Source: Ridgeia piscesae (Eukaryota; Annelida; Polychaeta; Sabellida; Siboglinidae). Taken from it: a stretch of 64,000 bases of DNA. The notes under the pieces are model-generated. The model made no database searches and was not told where the DNA came from. It saw only the letters and a program-made list of their open reading frames with translations. Each line of letters starts with the position of its first letter. Position 1 is the stretch's first letter. The stretch spans positions 775,001 through 839,000 of the forward strand of contig JAODUO010000123.1 in the NCBI GenBank assembly GCA_025642075.2, written 5' to 3'. Below, piece by piece: positions 1-12,700 of the stretch. The position numbers and the translations under genes were made by a program.

Positions 1-637
1 ACCTGGCATTGGTCACAACATAAATAGTTATACGAATTGACCAGTCAAAGTGACGGACTTGGTCTTACCGGTAGACACCAGTGAGAGAATGACAACAAAG
101 GCACTGGACAAATGACCCCTGTGTCTGGCCAGCAGTGGGCGCAATGTCCAGCTGAATAGCCAAAATGTCACTGGTCAGCGGAAATGAGTGACCAAGAAAC
201 TATGCTGGACGTTAGTCATGAGAAGATTTACTGCTGAGGCAGCCTCAAAGCATGTCATGTCACAATTTAAAAGGGAGAGAAATACAGATTTATATACAGA
301 TTTTTTGACTTTTTAGCTGCTGTTTGTGCTCAGGTCAAGAGGCAATTGTTAAAGTATGATAATAAAAAATTCTTTAAAAAATGATATATCCATATTCATG
401 ATACTACTTTCGTTATAATGAAACGGGATTCTTTAAAAATATAAAACTCTGAAATGCACACTATTTTTAGTTAATATAACTATTTCATGTAGCCCATATC
501 CATAATATATTTCGAATTTTGTTATAATAATCACTAATGACCCTGACAAGATAAAAAAACAATAACTTTTGAGTCCCAAATAAATCAACGTACTCAGAGT
601 TTTTAGTTTGGGCTCTGCTTATGGCATGGTTAATATT
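1..637. other. Unique AT-rich DNA, no gene seen
   Basis: No open frame of note and no long repeat is visible. The first 200 bases contain several scattered short words of the type CACTGGTC and ACCAGTC, which may be an eroded repeat, but no period can be fixed. Confidence 0.6.
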
Positions 638-717
638 GATTAAAGTAACATAACACCAAAGAAATAAAGGTATTAGTGATTAAAATAACATAATGCCAAT
701 GAAATAAAGGCAGAGAA
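638..717. repeat. Two-copy 40-bp tandem duplication
   Basis: A unit starting GATTAAAGTAACATAACACC at 638 is followed exactly 40 bp later by GATTAAAATAACATAATGCC at 678. Both continue into a shared AATGAAATAAAGG-like stretch. There are a few substitutions between copies and no coding potential. Confidence 0.8.
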
Positions 718-782
718 TTACATGAAATAATTAGGAATGTGTACATTACAAGAGTTCTCAAAAGAATCCCTTTTCGTTACAA

Positions 783-818
783 CTTGGGACACAAAAGTAT
801 CCTTTTCGTGTCCCAAAG
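783..818. repeat. Short inverted repeat (hairpin)
   Basis: CTTGGGACACAAAAG is followed after four bases by CTTTTCGTGTCCCAAAG, giving a stem of about 15 bp with one bulged base. It lies 18 bp before a second perfect palindrome. It could be the relic of a small transposon; no function is shown. Confidence 0.8.
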
Positions 819-836
819 AAACCGTTTACACACACA

Positions 837-856
837 TTCTCACAGGCCTGTGAGAA
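837..856. repeat. Perfect 20-bp palindrome
   Basis: TTCTCACAGGCCTGTGAGAA reads the same on both strands. It stands alone, with no matching copy seen nearby. Confidence 0.85.
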
Positions 857-3800
857 CATAAACTGCAGGTCAATGAAATGATGGCTTTGAATACTGCCAC
901 AAACCAACTCCTAGGCGAAGGCAACCCCCCTCTGTAATGGATCCGGGACCCTCCCTGGTGATTTATGAAATTTGCCAATAGGCATACAATCTGCAGAGTT
1001 TAAAACCACCTCGCAAATCAAAGTACGAGGTGTGAGTAAGTCGTAATTGTCCACACTGAGGTGTCCAGTTTGCGGTCTTGTCCTAAGAACACTGTCCAGT
1101 TGTTGCTGGCATGTGTTCAGGGTCTATAAAGGCGGCACCTGGTCCTCAGAAGACCCTGGTTATGTTGGTGTATTGGTCTACATTCCTGGTGAATATGTTT
1201 TGGATCGACTTGTAACCGCAGGCTCAGGTACACTAGAGAGGTGAATAATAACATAAATTGTTGGGAAATGTACCACGTTTTGCCTCGTGAATGTTGGTGC
1301 ATACTGATACTTTCAATCTTCATTAAATCCATTATCGCATATTGAGGTGAGGAATTTGCTGTGTATAAATGTTTCATGGCTGGGATATCTGGATGCCAAA
1401 GCATAAAAATAAAACACTCAGGAATCTGTATACATGACGAATGCATCAGGAATTGTTTATTAAGGTGGGGGTGGAAATAAATACACCATTTACTGGCTGC
1501 TTTTTTCCAGAAATAAGCAAACGAATATGTCAAACTAAAAATACCCAGAAGCATGCTGTTATAAATGAGATTTTTAACAGAACTCAATGTTACTTGGAAC
1601 ATCCTGAAATTTATGAAATGGCAGATCTCATGGTTTGGTTGATCCTAATAAAAGAGGAATACTTCCATGAGCCAAATAGGAGTTACAACTGCTGGTATTT
1701 TGCAGGAATTCTAACATCTACAAACTTCTAATCATCCATCATGTGGTGTTGCGGTATGACCAACTAATGCTGCCTCACATCATTCCACAAATACGTGAAG
1801 ATCTGTGCATTGTACTGAATGATTTCAGCACTTCAGCGATGATAAACCATCTACTTAAAACGTTTGCAAGTTTCGCCCCTCCTACAACTCGGCTGTCTGG
1901 CTGACACTGGTGAGACCACTGTGACTTGGCTTGAGAGCGCACCGATGCACTGGGGCCTACAATTAATGATGACTCGTTGAAAGAACCCTACACTTACTTC
2001 ACCCCTTCACCTGCACGGAAACCCTTTGTGGCAGCAGGGCGGCATATTAGGGCTCAATTTAGCTTAACAAATTAACGAAACGTGATACAACCATTGGTTC
2101 CACAACCGTGCACACTCAGATCTATGTGTGAAGCAGCCGCCCATTTTCTCGCGGTATAATGCATCAATTATCTTTATCTGTTGCATCCAATAGAACACTC
2201 CTCACGCATTAATACGGACCAGCGAAAGCGGCCAATGAAATAGTAACCTATCATGGCGGATATTCGACTGATCACGCCCGGGCAGTGGGTGTTGTGGGCG
2301 CTTTTGTGCATTACACAAACGCTCGCAATCAGCGGGTGCAATCTTCAGGGGTATTGTCGCCAATACCGCCAAATGAAACTACACGAGAAAGTTCCAGCAA
2401 CCCTGTCTGAGATCCACGAGAGATAGCCATGGTCTGTGGTGTCTGTTACGGCAATGCTTCAGTGGGAAAATGAGGCATCGGCAGACGCAATGATACTTTA
2501 CGCAGCATCCAGGGTATGGTACCCTGATGGTTTCTAACGACTTAAAGAGAGACAATTAGTGGGTCCGATTTGAGCAGATTTGTGGGTGTCTCGAGAGGTG
2601 TTCACCGTATATCCACGCTACACAGAACTGAGATGAAAAACAATGAGAGGAGGTGGTTTTTCGGCGTCAATATGTACTGTAGAAACACCAGGTGCCCTAC
2701 CTTTCTGCTGTCTCATTGTCGAGGGTCTCTGACCCCTGACAGCTAATACCAGGAATGTTTTTCACTCGGTGGGAATATCACTATTGAAGATTAAATACCA
2801 GGGAGATTGCAATCAGCCAACGGATAAGTGCATCTATAATGCGAACGGCACGACATGCATATTTGCAGCTACGTATATTACTAAAAATAATTTAATTTGA
2901 AAGGAATTTCACAGCGATAATATGGATCAATTAACCGTAACACATACGTCATGCGGAATTAATGTTAAATATTTCGGGATGTAATTACTTTAATGCCGAT
3001 GTACGTCATGAATTTAAATATAAAGAGGCTTGAATGATCAGATGCCGTGCAAATGCCCAGGCTGTCCTTGCAAATACATGTCAATAAGATGAAAAGTCCG
3101 TAAAAAAGTTGAGGTAAACCTTTTCCTTTCGGCGTCCTTTTTTTGGTTATGCGCATACGATAGAGCCGTCAAATATCTCATCGTTATCAGATAATGTTAT
3201 TTTTGTTAATCTTAACGAACAGCATGCGACTGGGTGGATACGTCTGGCACGACTGGCGATGAAATGAAGAGTGACTGCGGAAAAGAATCAGGGCAAAGAT
3301 GAACAGATAAACGATTGAAAGGGGTGTTTTGGAGTGAGAGAGATATGGAAAGAAAGGGAGGAGATAGAAGTTGAAATGGAGATCCCTTACCCGTGTCTCC
3401 TGCGCAAACAGCCATGAAGTATGGAGTCACATTAGTTCAAAATAACGCCTATCTGGTTTCGCGGCAGCGTGCCATGCAACCATGCAACGTGGTGAAAGGC
3501 ACCATGTTGTGCCGAGTTGTTTGTGAATGTTAAAGGACTATTTAATGAGCTTGCAAGGTTGATCTTTACCACGATTCCACAGGCCGGGCTGGGGCGGTAC
3601 TTACTTGATCATGTTGCAAACCTTTTAACCGAGTATCCGATAACGCTTACATTGTACAGAGGGCACCTGTCAACAGCTGAGAAGAATTGACAGGGTACAA
3701 TATTACAAGTTACCGACATAGCCCAAACCAGTCCCATTCATCATAACCAATTACACAATCAACGTTATCTTTTTTTCTAATTAAGGAACGCATTCGCACG

Positions 3801-4706
3801 GACTTCAAAGGGACATGGCACCCTTGTTGGATAAGTCGCGTCTTGGGTTAAATGTGATATTAAATATAGCGGAATGTGCCAACAGCTGTGCATGTTTGTC
3901 ACTAAAACTTAAAACGCTGAATAGAGGGGTGGTGTTTTTTAACGGTTCTGTGGAATTTACTTGCGTTTCATGTTAGGTATTTAATTTATTGTAATTTTTT
4001 ACTGATTTGACCTACTCAAATTGTTCTCCGTAAAGCAAACATATGGACAATAAAACGAGTCCTGCTGCTACAGCAAAAATGCACAATATTTTTAACACCA
4101 CTCTGACGCATCTTACAAAAGTTGGATGTCACTTTTTGTATGATAACTATTAAGCGTTCTTGCAAGTGGGCGGGGTATAGAGCTACAGGGCGTGTTATTG
4201 TACTAATATGATCTGTCTGTCATTCACTGCCTATCTTCACTCATGTTTATTAGCATTCTCTACAATGTGGCATTTGTTGCCCGAGTGAAGCTGTAAGTCT
4301 TAAACAGCCGTCCACTAACACCTGCAGGGTGTTTAGCCGCCCCGTCTTACACTTAGATGTTGACTAATACAGCGTCCTTCTCATTCTTATACAATGATCA
4401 GCAAATACGATACTACACAGTAATTCAACATATCAGCATTAGCAGCCCACAACGGCCAAATTAGTTTGCAAGAAAAAACTGTTGAAAGAAATGTCAGTAA
4501 TTTGCACTGAAACAAAACTAAGCATTTTATGACCTAAAACAAAGCATTTTAAGAATCCTTGAAATGACTGATCCATACAAGTGTGTTATTCATTTATGCC
4601 CAATAATAATATAGTGCCAAATAAAGATATCAGGTAGCCAAATGGTCAAGTTAAATTATCATACAGTGCCGAATAATCTTATAGGGTGGCGAATTAAAAA
4701 AGGAAA
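857..4706. other. Unique DNA, no supported gene
   Basis: I see no recognisable exon, RNA gene or long repeat. Two open frames overlap on opposite strands (1117-1602 minus, 161 codons; 1441-1731 plus, 96 codons). Neither resembles a known family and both are compatible with chance. Around 4600-4690 the words TAGTGCCAAATA and CAGTGCCGAATA recur, suggesting an eroded tandem repeat just before the 16-bp minisatellite. Confidence 0.5.
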
Positions 4707-4790
4707 CTGCCACCTGCCAGTTTTGGCACCTGTCAGTTGTGGCACCTGTCAATTTTGGCACCTGCCAGTTTTGGCACCTGACATTTTTGG
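4707..4790. repeat. 16-bp minisatellite, about five copies
   Basis: The unit GGCACCTGCCAGTTTT recurs head to tail with one or two changes per copy (CTGTCAGTTGT, CTGTCAATTTT, CTGACATTTTT). Confidence 0.9.
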
Positions 4791-5459
4791 CTGGTTTGAA
4801 CAGGTTTGAACTTTGAGGCGCTGCACATAGTGACTATAAATAATTATTTAGGGTCACCATATATGATTGTACTGGGTTTTTTACTAATAATATACCATAC
4901 TGAGCTTACAAGAGCTAAGGATTCCGACCAATTCACCTAATGAGACAATGGAAATCTGACGGTCCAACAGTTTGGGATAAAAATGCTTTAGCACAAGACG
5001 CCCGACTACTGTCGTTACGAATATTGCAAACATAGCCATTAGAGGGAGCCACATGATGCTCAATATCGATAAATCACTCCGTAGGTTAGCACATGAGTGA
5101 GTATGATCGCTTTCCTGACAAGTATGTTCCGCCAGTAAAATTTCTAAATCTAGTAATAATAAGGTGCATATAGGTGTAGGTATAGATGGCATTTTTCATT
5201 AAATAAGTAAGCATACCGGGATGTTTATTAGGCACGCAGAAATATGCATTTTATATTGTGCGATAAGGCTTTTCACACATATGCATGCCATATCAACAAT
5301 TTCTCACCGGAGGTAAGCACATTGTAGTTTGATCGAGACAGAATTACATGATTTAAATTGGCAAGCATTCGATGCATGGGGCATGCCGTGTCAACGTCGA
5401 TAAAACTCTATGCAATGTTTATGAATAAAATTAGCACCAGATTTGAACTTGCATAACAT
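4791..5459. other. Unique DNA with one unassigned open frame
   Basis: A minus-strand frame with ATG start at 5192 runs to 4884 (102 codons). Its middle is hydrophobic (LPLMAMFAIFVTTVVG), which could be one membrane span, but I recognise no family and there is no supporting context. It is treated as unproven. Confidence 0.35.
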
Positions 5460-5520
5460 AATTGCATATCAAGTACACCGAAGTCTAGATATGTGACTTC
5501 GGTGTACCTGATATGCAATT
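5460..5520. mobile_element. 61-bp near-perfect palindrome, possible mini-MITE
   Basis: Two 26-bp arms (5460-5485 and 5495-5520) differ at one position and enclose a 9-bp loop. The arms begin AATTGCATATCA and end ACACCGAAGTC next to the loop. Such a hairpin is typical of a very short foldback element or a deletion derivative of one. No transposase and no clear target-site duplication are seen. Confidence 0.6.
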
Positions 5521-5694
5521 AGAAACCAGGCACCAGTGATTATTCCTACCGGTGCTGGTCAAGCTACTACAAACAGGTCAATCTGGACCGAAATAACAAC
5601 ACAATAACCTGTTTACTCTCTTTGACAATGCCGAGGTCCACTTAGGTAAGGCGCTATAATCTTGTTTCTCAAAATAATTTCTATGGCATTAATA

Positions 5695-6264
5695 ATGGCA
5701 ACAGATAAACCGTGGCTTGGAATTCAGTTTGTGTTTACGCCCACTAGACCAAATAAGACCAGTCAGAAACAGATCTGTGAAGAGTTTTACTTAAGCTACA
5801 TGTGTCTGCTGCCAAGTTCCAGTTTCTTTCACAAAACCTGATGTAAAGATTTACCATTTTATTTATTTGCTGCACAAAGACCTATTGCGTAATCAATGAG
5901 GCCAATAAAATACACCTGGATAACATAATTTTGTAGTAGTAAACATTCTAAACCTTGCATAATCTGTTTTTGAGGCAACCGATAAATCATGGCTTGGAAT
6001 TTTACTTTGTGTAGAGACGCCCACTAGAACAGATAAGAAGAATTTTAACAAATAGACTGGCAAACAATATTATTTAAACCAGATATTCCTGTGCCAAGTT
6101 CCCATTTCTTTCATGAAACTTGATGTAAAGATTTACTGTTTTATTAACTGCTTCACAGAGATCTACAGCATAATCGATATGGCCAGGTAAATACAATACA
6201 TCTGGATAATATCACTTCACAGTAGTAAAGGTTCTAAACCTTGCACAATCTGTTTTTGAGTCCA
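5695..6264. repeat. Two-copy tandem duplication, period about 280 bp
   Basis: GATAAACCGTGGCTTGGAAT at 5704 is matched by GATAAATCATGGCTTGGAAT at 5981. The copies then share a run of words in the same order: ACGCCCACTAGA, GCCAAGTTCC, TGATGTAAAGATTTAC, ATCTGGATAA or ACCTGGATAA, AGTAGTAAA, TCTAAACCTTGCA and ATCTGTTTTTGAG. I judge the copies to be three-quarters or more identical by eye. No coding sequence is seen. It may be a two-monomer remnant of a satellite. Confidence 0.85.
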
Positions 6265-7265
6265 CTTAAAATACTTACTTTAGTTAAAATGTTGTTTATA
6301 TCATTATTAACATTTCTACACTTAATGAAAGAAACCTTTAATACTGTTTAGTTGCAATTGACTTAATCACACATCATATAAGATTAACTAACATTTAAAT
6401 GTAACATTTTAATACTTTCTTTTCTTTAATCCATCTAACTACCCCACATAGTCAACAACAGTCACTGAGAAACTAAGCTGACAAATGACCTCGACAAGAA
6501 GGAACAAATTATGGGGGAGTGACTGCCACATTAAAAATTATAAGTCCTTATATATATCGCAGTATCCAAGCCGCAGGATTCCTCCCGGGCAGATTTCCAT
6601 CAAACACCATTTAGACTTCTCTGAGAAGCAACAAGCCACGCTGCAATTAATGCCAGAAGACTATTTGTACGTAAATACACCAGTGTTTATAGCCAGGTAC
6701 ACACAGACGAGTCGACTGGAGCATTAGAGTGAACGAACTTGCCCAAGGTTTAAAATGACACCAAAGCTTCTGTGGACTTAGTCATGCGTGACCAGCTGCT
6801 TAGTGATCAAGTCACTGAGCTACTACATTCTGCTAAAAGAAATATATGATGTTTCCACTCACCAGATCGACTATCTATCGCAGGAATATTAAGCCAACAT
6901 CATCATCATCATAATCACCATTAAATAGCAACTGGATCAAAGTATTTTACTGATAAAATCGGTAATATCAAGTTCTTGTTATTCCCAATGGCTGTTCATG
7001 AAAGTTATATGATAAGTCTCATTTCTTCGGAGGGTTTGAGAGAAAGAAACAGACAGAGAGGCACAGAAAGAGGGAGAAACAACAGAGACTTACTGTTGAA
7101 GCTATATGCCACGGAATGATCGTCTGTACTCAGTCTCGGCTGCATAGTAATGTTGTCTATCATGTTCCAATTGACATGTCGAGACAAGTCAAGTATTTGA
7201 TGCGTCACCAGCTGCTCAGCTAAAACTGCAACAGAAAGACACATTTTTGTGACACTTATAACCAT
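6265..7265. other. Unique DNA, no gene seen
   Basis: Only short chance frames (6485-6727 plus; 7005-7265 minus) are present. Nothing is recognisable. Confidence 0.5.
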
Positions 7266-7735
7266 ATTTAGTGATCAGTGACACATATAATCAAAGGCAC
7301 ATTTAGTGACACACATAATCAAAGGCACATTTAGTGACACACATAATCAAAGGCACATTTAGTGACACACATAATCAAAGGCACATTTAGTGACACACAT
7401 AATCAAAGGCACATTTAGTGACAAATGTAATCCAACAAAACACATTTAGTGACCCATAATCCAACCATGACACATTTAGTGACACACATAATCAAAGGTA
7501 CATTTAGTGACACATGTAATCCAACAAAACACATTTAGTGACATACAGAACCCAACAAAAACACATTTAGTGACCCATAATCCAACCATGACACATTTAG
7601 TGACACACATAATCAAAGGTATATTTAGTGACACATGTAATCCAACAAAACACATTTAGTGACATACAGAACCCAACAAAACACATTTAGTGACACAAAA
7701 TCCGACCATGACACATTTAGTGACACACATAATAT
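7266..7735. repeat. 28-31-bp minisatellite with a higher-order zone
   Basis: Every unit starts with ACATTTAGTGAC. The left part is a homogeneous run of 28-bp units ending CACATAATCAAAGGC. From about 7410 the units diversify into four types of 28-32 bp, ending in AATCAAAGGT, ATCCAACAAAAC, ACCCAACAAAAC or ATCCAACCATGAC. The four-unit block repeats with a 121-bp period (for example the CCCATAATCCAACC type at 7442 and 7563). Confidence 0.95.
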
Positions 7736-8494
7736 AACACAAACCCATTTATTGTTATAGCTAATCTAAACAAACACATTAGCTGATATCCCCTTGACAT
7801 ATCCGATTGGTATTGTCTAATTTGTCTTTGAGAAGAGACACTAAGTCATTGGTCCCATCGAAATGGTGTCTACCCCAAGGGAAGTAACATATCCCACACT
7901 CAGGGGAGCCACGTAACCCAGTTCGACTCACAAACTACTGTGAATGAAAACTGAAAACCCACCGGTGAAAAAATGAACAATGCATGAACATATTTGAATG
8001 GAGTTTACCAACCATGCTGAGCACCGCTGGGCAATTTACAATGACTAATCTGCAGGGGTGTAACTGACACAGGGATTGACATGATAATTGACATGCGTCA
8101 TCAATGGAGTCACTAATACACCGACACAAAATAGAGCTACACCTGTACAGTTTGGCACTGAGGCTGAGGCAGACTTCTGACAAACCAGTGGTGTTCTAAT
8201 TCATGCACACACAGATTCTAGTTCTAGTTGTTTCCAGCACTCGGCAGGCTTCTATTAACTGACTAGTATGTATATATTGTGATACAACGTTATGATCTTA
8301 TGAGGTCTCACTGAACTAACCAGTCTTTTTCAGAACATTTACACCAAGCCGACCTTTCTGTGCTGGCACTGACGGTGGTCACTGCCAGGGTGTTTGTCAT
8401 CCTCAGTGGTTCTTTTACATCCCAAATAGTGAAGAGCCCGACTTTAATGTCATTCACCAATTCACGATGGAAACACAGACCCTAATGTTGGATC
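7736..8494. other. Unique DNA, no gene seen
   Basis: A minus-strand frame at 7935-8183 (82 codons, serine/cysteine-rich) is probably chance. Nothing else is supported. Confidence 0.5.
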
Positions 8495-9323
<829 letters not shown>

Positions 9324-9792
9324 CAATCAATCACTCAATCACTCAATCAATCACTCAGTCAATCACTCAATCAATCACTCAGCCAATCACTCAGCCAATC
9401 ACTCAGCCAATCACTCAGTCAATCACTCAATCACTCAGCCAGTCACTCAGCCAATCACTCAGTCAATCACTCAGTCAATCACTCAGCCAGTCACTCAGTC
9501 AGTCAGTCACTCAGTCACTCAGTCAGTCACTCAGTCAGTCAGTCACTCAGTCACTCAGTCAGTCAGTCAGTCAGTCAGTCAGTCAGTCAGTCAGTCACTC
9601 ACTCACTCACTCACTCACTCACTCACTCACTCAGTCAGTCAGTCAGTCAGTCAGTCAGTCAGTCAGTCAGTCAGTCAGTCAGTCAGTCAGTCAGACAGAC
9701 AGTCAGTCAGTCAGTCAATCAATCAATCAATCTATAAATCAATCGATCAATCAATCAATCAAATCAATCAATCAATCAATCAATCAACCAAT
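9324..9792. repeat. Compound tetranucleotide array: CAAT / CAGT / CACT
   Basis: The array starts with mixed CAATCACT and CAGTCACT octamers, passes through CAGT runs, a pure CACT run (about 9595-9632), a long CAGT run, and ends in CAAT. All motifs differ by one base at the third position. The 279-codon and 159-codon plus-strand frames across it (Thr-Gln-Ser-type repeats) follow from the repeat and are not evidence of a gene. Confidence 0.97.
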
Positions 9793-12700
9793 ATATATTT
9801 CAGAAAAAACACATACAACATGCATTGTTTGTGATGGGATCACTAAAAATGCAAACAAGTCTACACGAGTGCACGTATTGCTTGTACTTTACTTCTTGTG
9901 CAGCACTGCATTTAGGTATTCAATTAATGATTTGATTCATTTAGTCCTTCATTTGTGAAAATTAGTACTCTGTGTCTATGTGTGCGTGTGTGCATGTGCG
10001 TATATGACTGTATCCAGAAGGAGAAAGAGATGGAAAGACAAATGGATTGTGAAACATTAAGAGATTGTGAAAGGGTAAGATGAAGAAACTGAAACTGTGA
10101 CAGAATGTAACAACAAGGGGGTCACAACGAGAGGGGGTAAATGAGACCAAGCACCCCAAAACCGACATACATATAAGGTCGCCAATCACACGATAAACAA
10201 ATAAGAATCGGTCAAGCAGGCTCATTACCGCCACAGCCCACTCGAACTTAAGAGAATGGCCTCTCAGAAACGTGTGACAATATCTCGAAGGCACAAAGCA
10301 TTGCAACGGTTTCACCTGTAAACACTGGTATAAATCATCCAGTTCTCAACACAGGCAGAACTTCGACTGGTGGTCACCTGAGCCCAAGCCAAGCCCAGCC
10401 CAGCGGCCAGGCAAGCCACCTCGATAAACAGAACACCGGGAGGGTTTGACTTATAAGTCGTACACCTTAACACTTGTTCACACGTCTGTCTATGGCTTTG
10501 CCTAACATGAATCAATGCCAGGATTATCATTCATATGCGGTGGATTAGCTTCAATACGTACAAGTTGATGCTGATTTAGTTTATGGTATGTAGACCGCAG
10601 AATGTCCACACCAAACCACTATTAATAAATCAAGATTTGTATTGTAACCTGCCTGGCTAGTGTGCTTATTGTGTGATCTGCAGCCTCAGATTATTACACA
10701 AAGAGGAATGGAAAGGTAACTGCAGCAGCAACAGGTACGTTCTGGTAGTGACTACAACAGATGGCTACTTCATTACTACACATCATTATTTCCTTGTACT
10801 TGTATTCAGTATTAATCATCTAAGATAATGAGCGAACATGGAAATATATATTGGGATCTTACACCTGGGAGGAGATAAAACCACAGTCCCCCCAAAGTTA
10901 GCAGATGCAGATAAACAGAACGATTCTATCTGCTATACTGTTCCTTGACAAGGGCCACAGTGGGCCAATATAACTACAGGAGCTTGATCAAAGCTTATCT
11001 TGAGGAGGAGAGACGTCTGAAAGAGATAAATTACAAAAACTTGAGAAGCAGGCTCCTGATTCATCACTGGCACATTCTTAAACTGAATGTTATATAAAGT
11101 TCTGGGCACCCGATGATTAAAGACCATCAGGAGATAGATTGCCATTTTTATTACAATAGCGACAATCATGTCAACATCTGTTCTCAATGTACTACACGCA
11201 TTTTCACAAACTCTCTATTTTCCTCAAGATAATCTGCATGCAAGAGGCTGTTGTTTGTGACAAAACAAGCAGACGTCTTGGTGCTATGTTACTTACAGAT
11301 CAATGGATACATTCCAACTGGTCAATAGAAATGTTAGTTTATTATAACTTTACTGTTATGAAGTATGAACCCACAAGATTAAAATGCTGGCCTGACCCCA
11401 ATTATTGTTGAAAGTGAAACTGAACATGCACTAGAGGCATGTGTTTGGGATAAGGGGAAGAACCTTTGTGACGTTACATCTAACCCATCCATTGGGCAAT
11501 TCCCTGTTAAGATGTCGATGTATCAAGTTACTGGGACAATTATTTTTTATGGAAAAACATTCTTAGTGTTTATTTTTTGTCAACCTGGTAAAAAGAATAT
11601 TTTAATGAAATATCTCCTGACTTCTTGTTATGATAATTATATTTTATATAATCAATAGGTTGACCAAAAATATATATATATATATGTGCTTCCTGTATGG
11701 CACACCTTACATCTTCACGAAACATAACTGTCACATAACCGTTAGTCACATAACCGTTGGTGGTTGCATGGTTGTGTTTTCTTAAAATAAAAACCTTCGG
11801 ATGTCCTGAATTCAAGCATGAACCCTTGTTGTTGGGGTAAGTACACAGAGGGGTAAATCCATTTTTGGCGTACACAAGGGTGTCCCCGTTCAATCTCTGT
11901 CACTGCCAATTATCCAGCTGTTATTCTAAGCTGTCCGTCTTAAATCACACACACCACAAAGTGCTTGGTGAATTAATCTGTAAGCAGATAGCGCGGGACG
12001 TGGCTGCCTCTAGATGTCAGGGGCAACACTTAGGTCTCGTTTCTACACAAATATCACAACCCCACTGGATAAAAAAGAAACCCTGCTTATCTGGTGCGAT
12101 GAATTTCATGGATTGTGCGTCACAAATAAATAAAATCCACAACATAACTCTCCCATATTGAGCAACCACAATGATTCACTCGCATCAAATGCACTGTTTA
12201 CTCAGATACAAGAGGGTGCAATTATGATCAATGAATATCATGTTTTATTTATTCGACAACATCATCAGCAACGATTTAGTCACGGGTACAAATGCCGCTT
12301 TTAGCTAAATGACACGACTGATGAAATGTGGGGATGTGCATCGTTTGATCATCGTGACAAATGCGATTTCCACAAGTCTGACATACGTGCAACTGTGGGG
12401 TCAGACTTCAGTCGACACCCGCCAAGGTGAACTAGATAAATGCTCTGAGTGGTCCCTAGAGAAAAACAAAAGGTGCTAACGATGCTCCCACACATACACA
12501 CTCCTAGTAATCGATGGGATAGTAGTGTCTCACGTAATATATGCATAAAAGTCGACGGTGAAAAGGTTGCGCCAGGTGTTGAGCTCGCCGGTACAGGTAC
12601 GCGCATCAAGGGCCCCTTTCGCCAGTGCTAATGGATTGCCTCAAAAATAGGGCCTGTCAACATAAATTTGTCTACACTCGTCAGGCTTCAACCCTGAATG

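Noticed and set aside
1047..1244. Zinc-finger-like CPVCG word in a short frame
   Set aside because: There is only one CxxC pair, with no second pair or His/Cys spacing of a real finger.
7266..7735. Possible CRISPR-like array (regular repeats of about 30 bp)
   Set aside because: The units are contiguous without unique spacers, and the DNA is eukaryotic.
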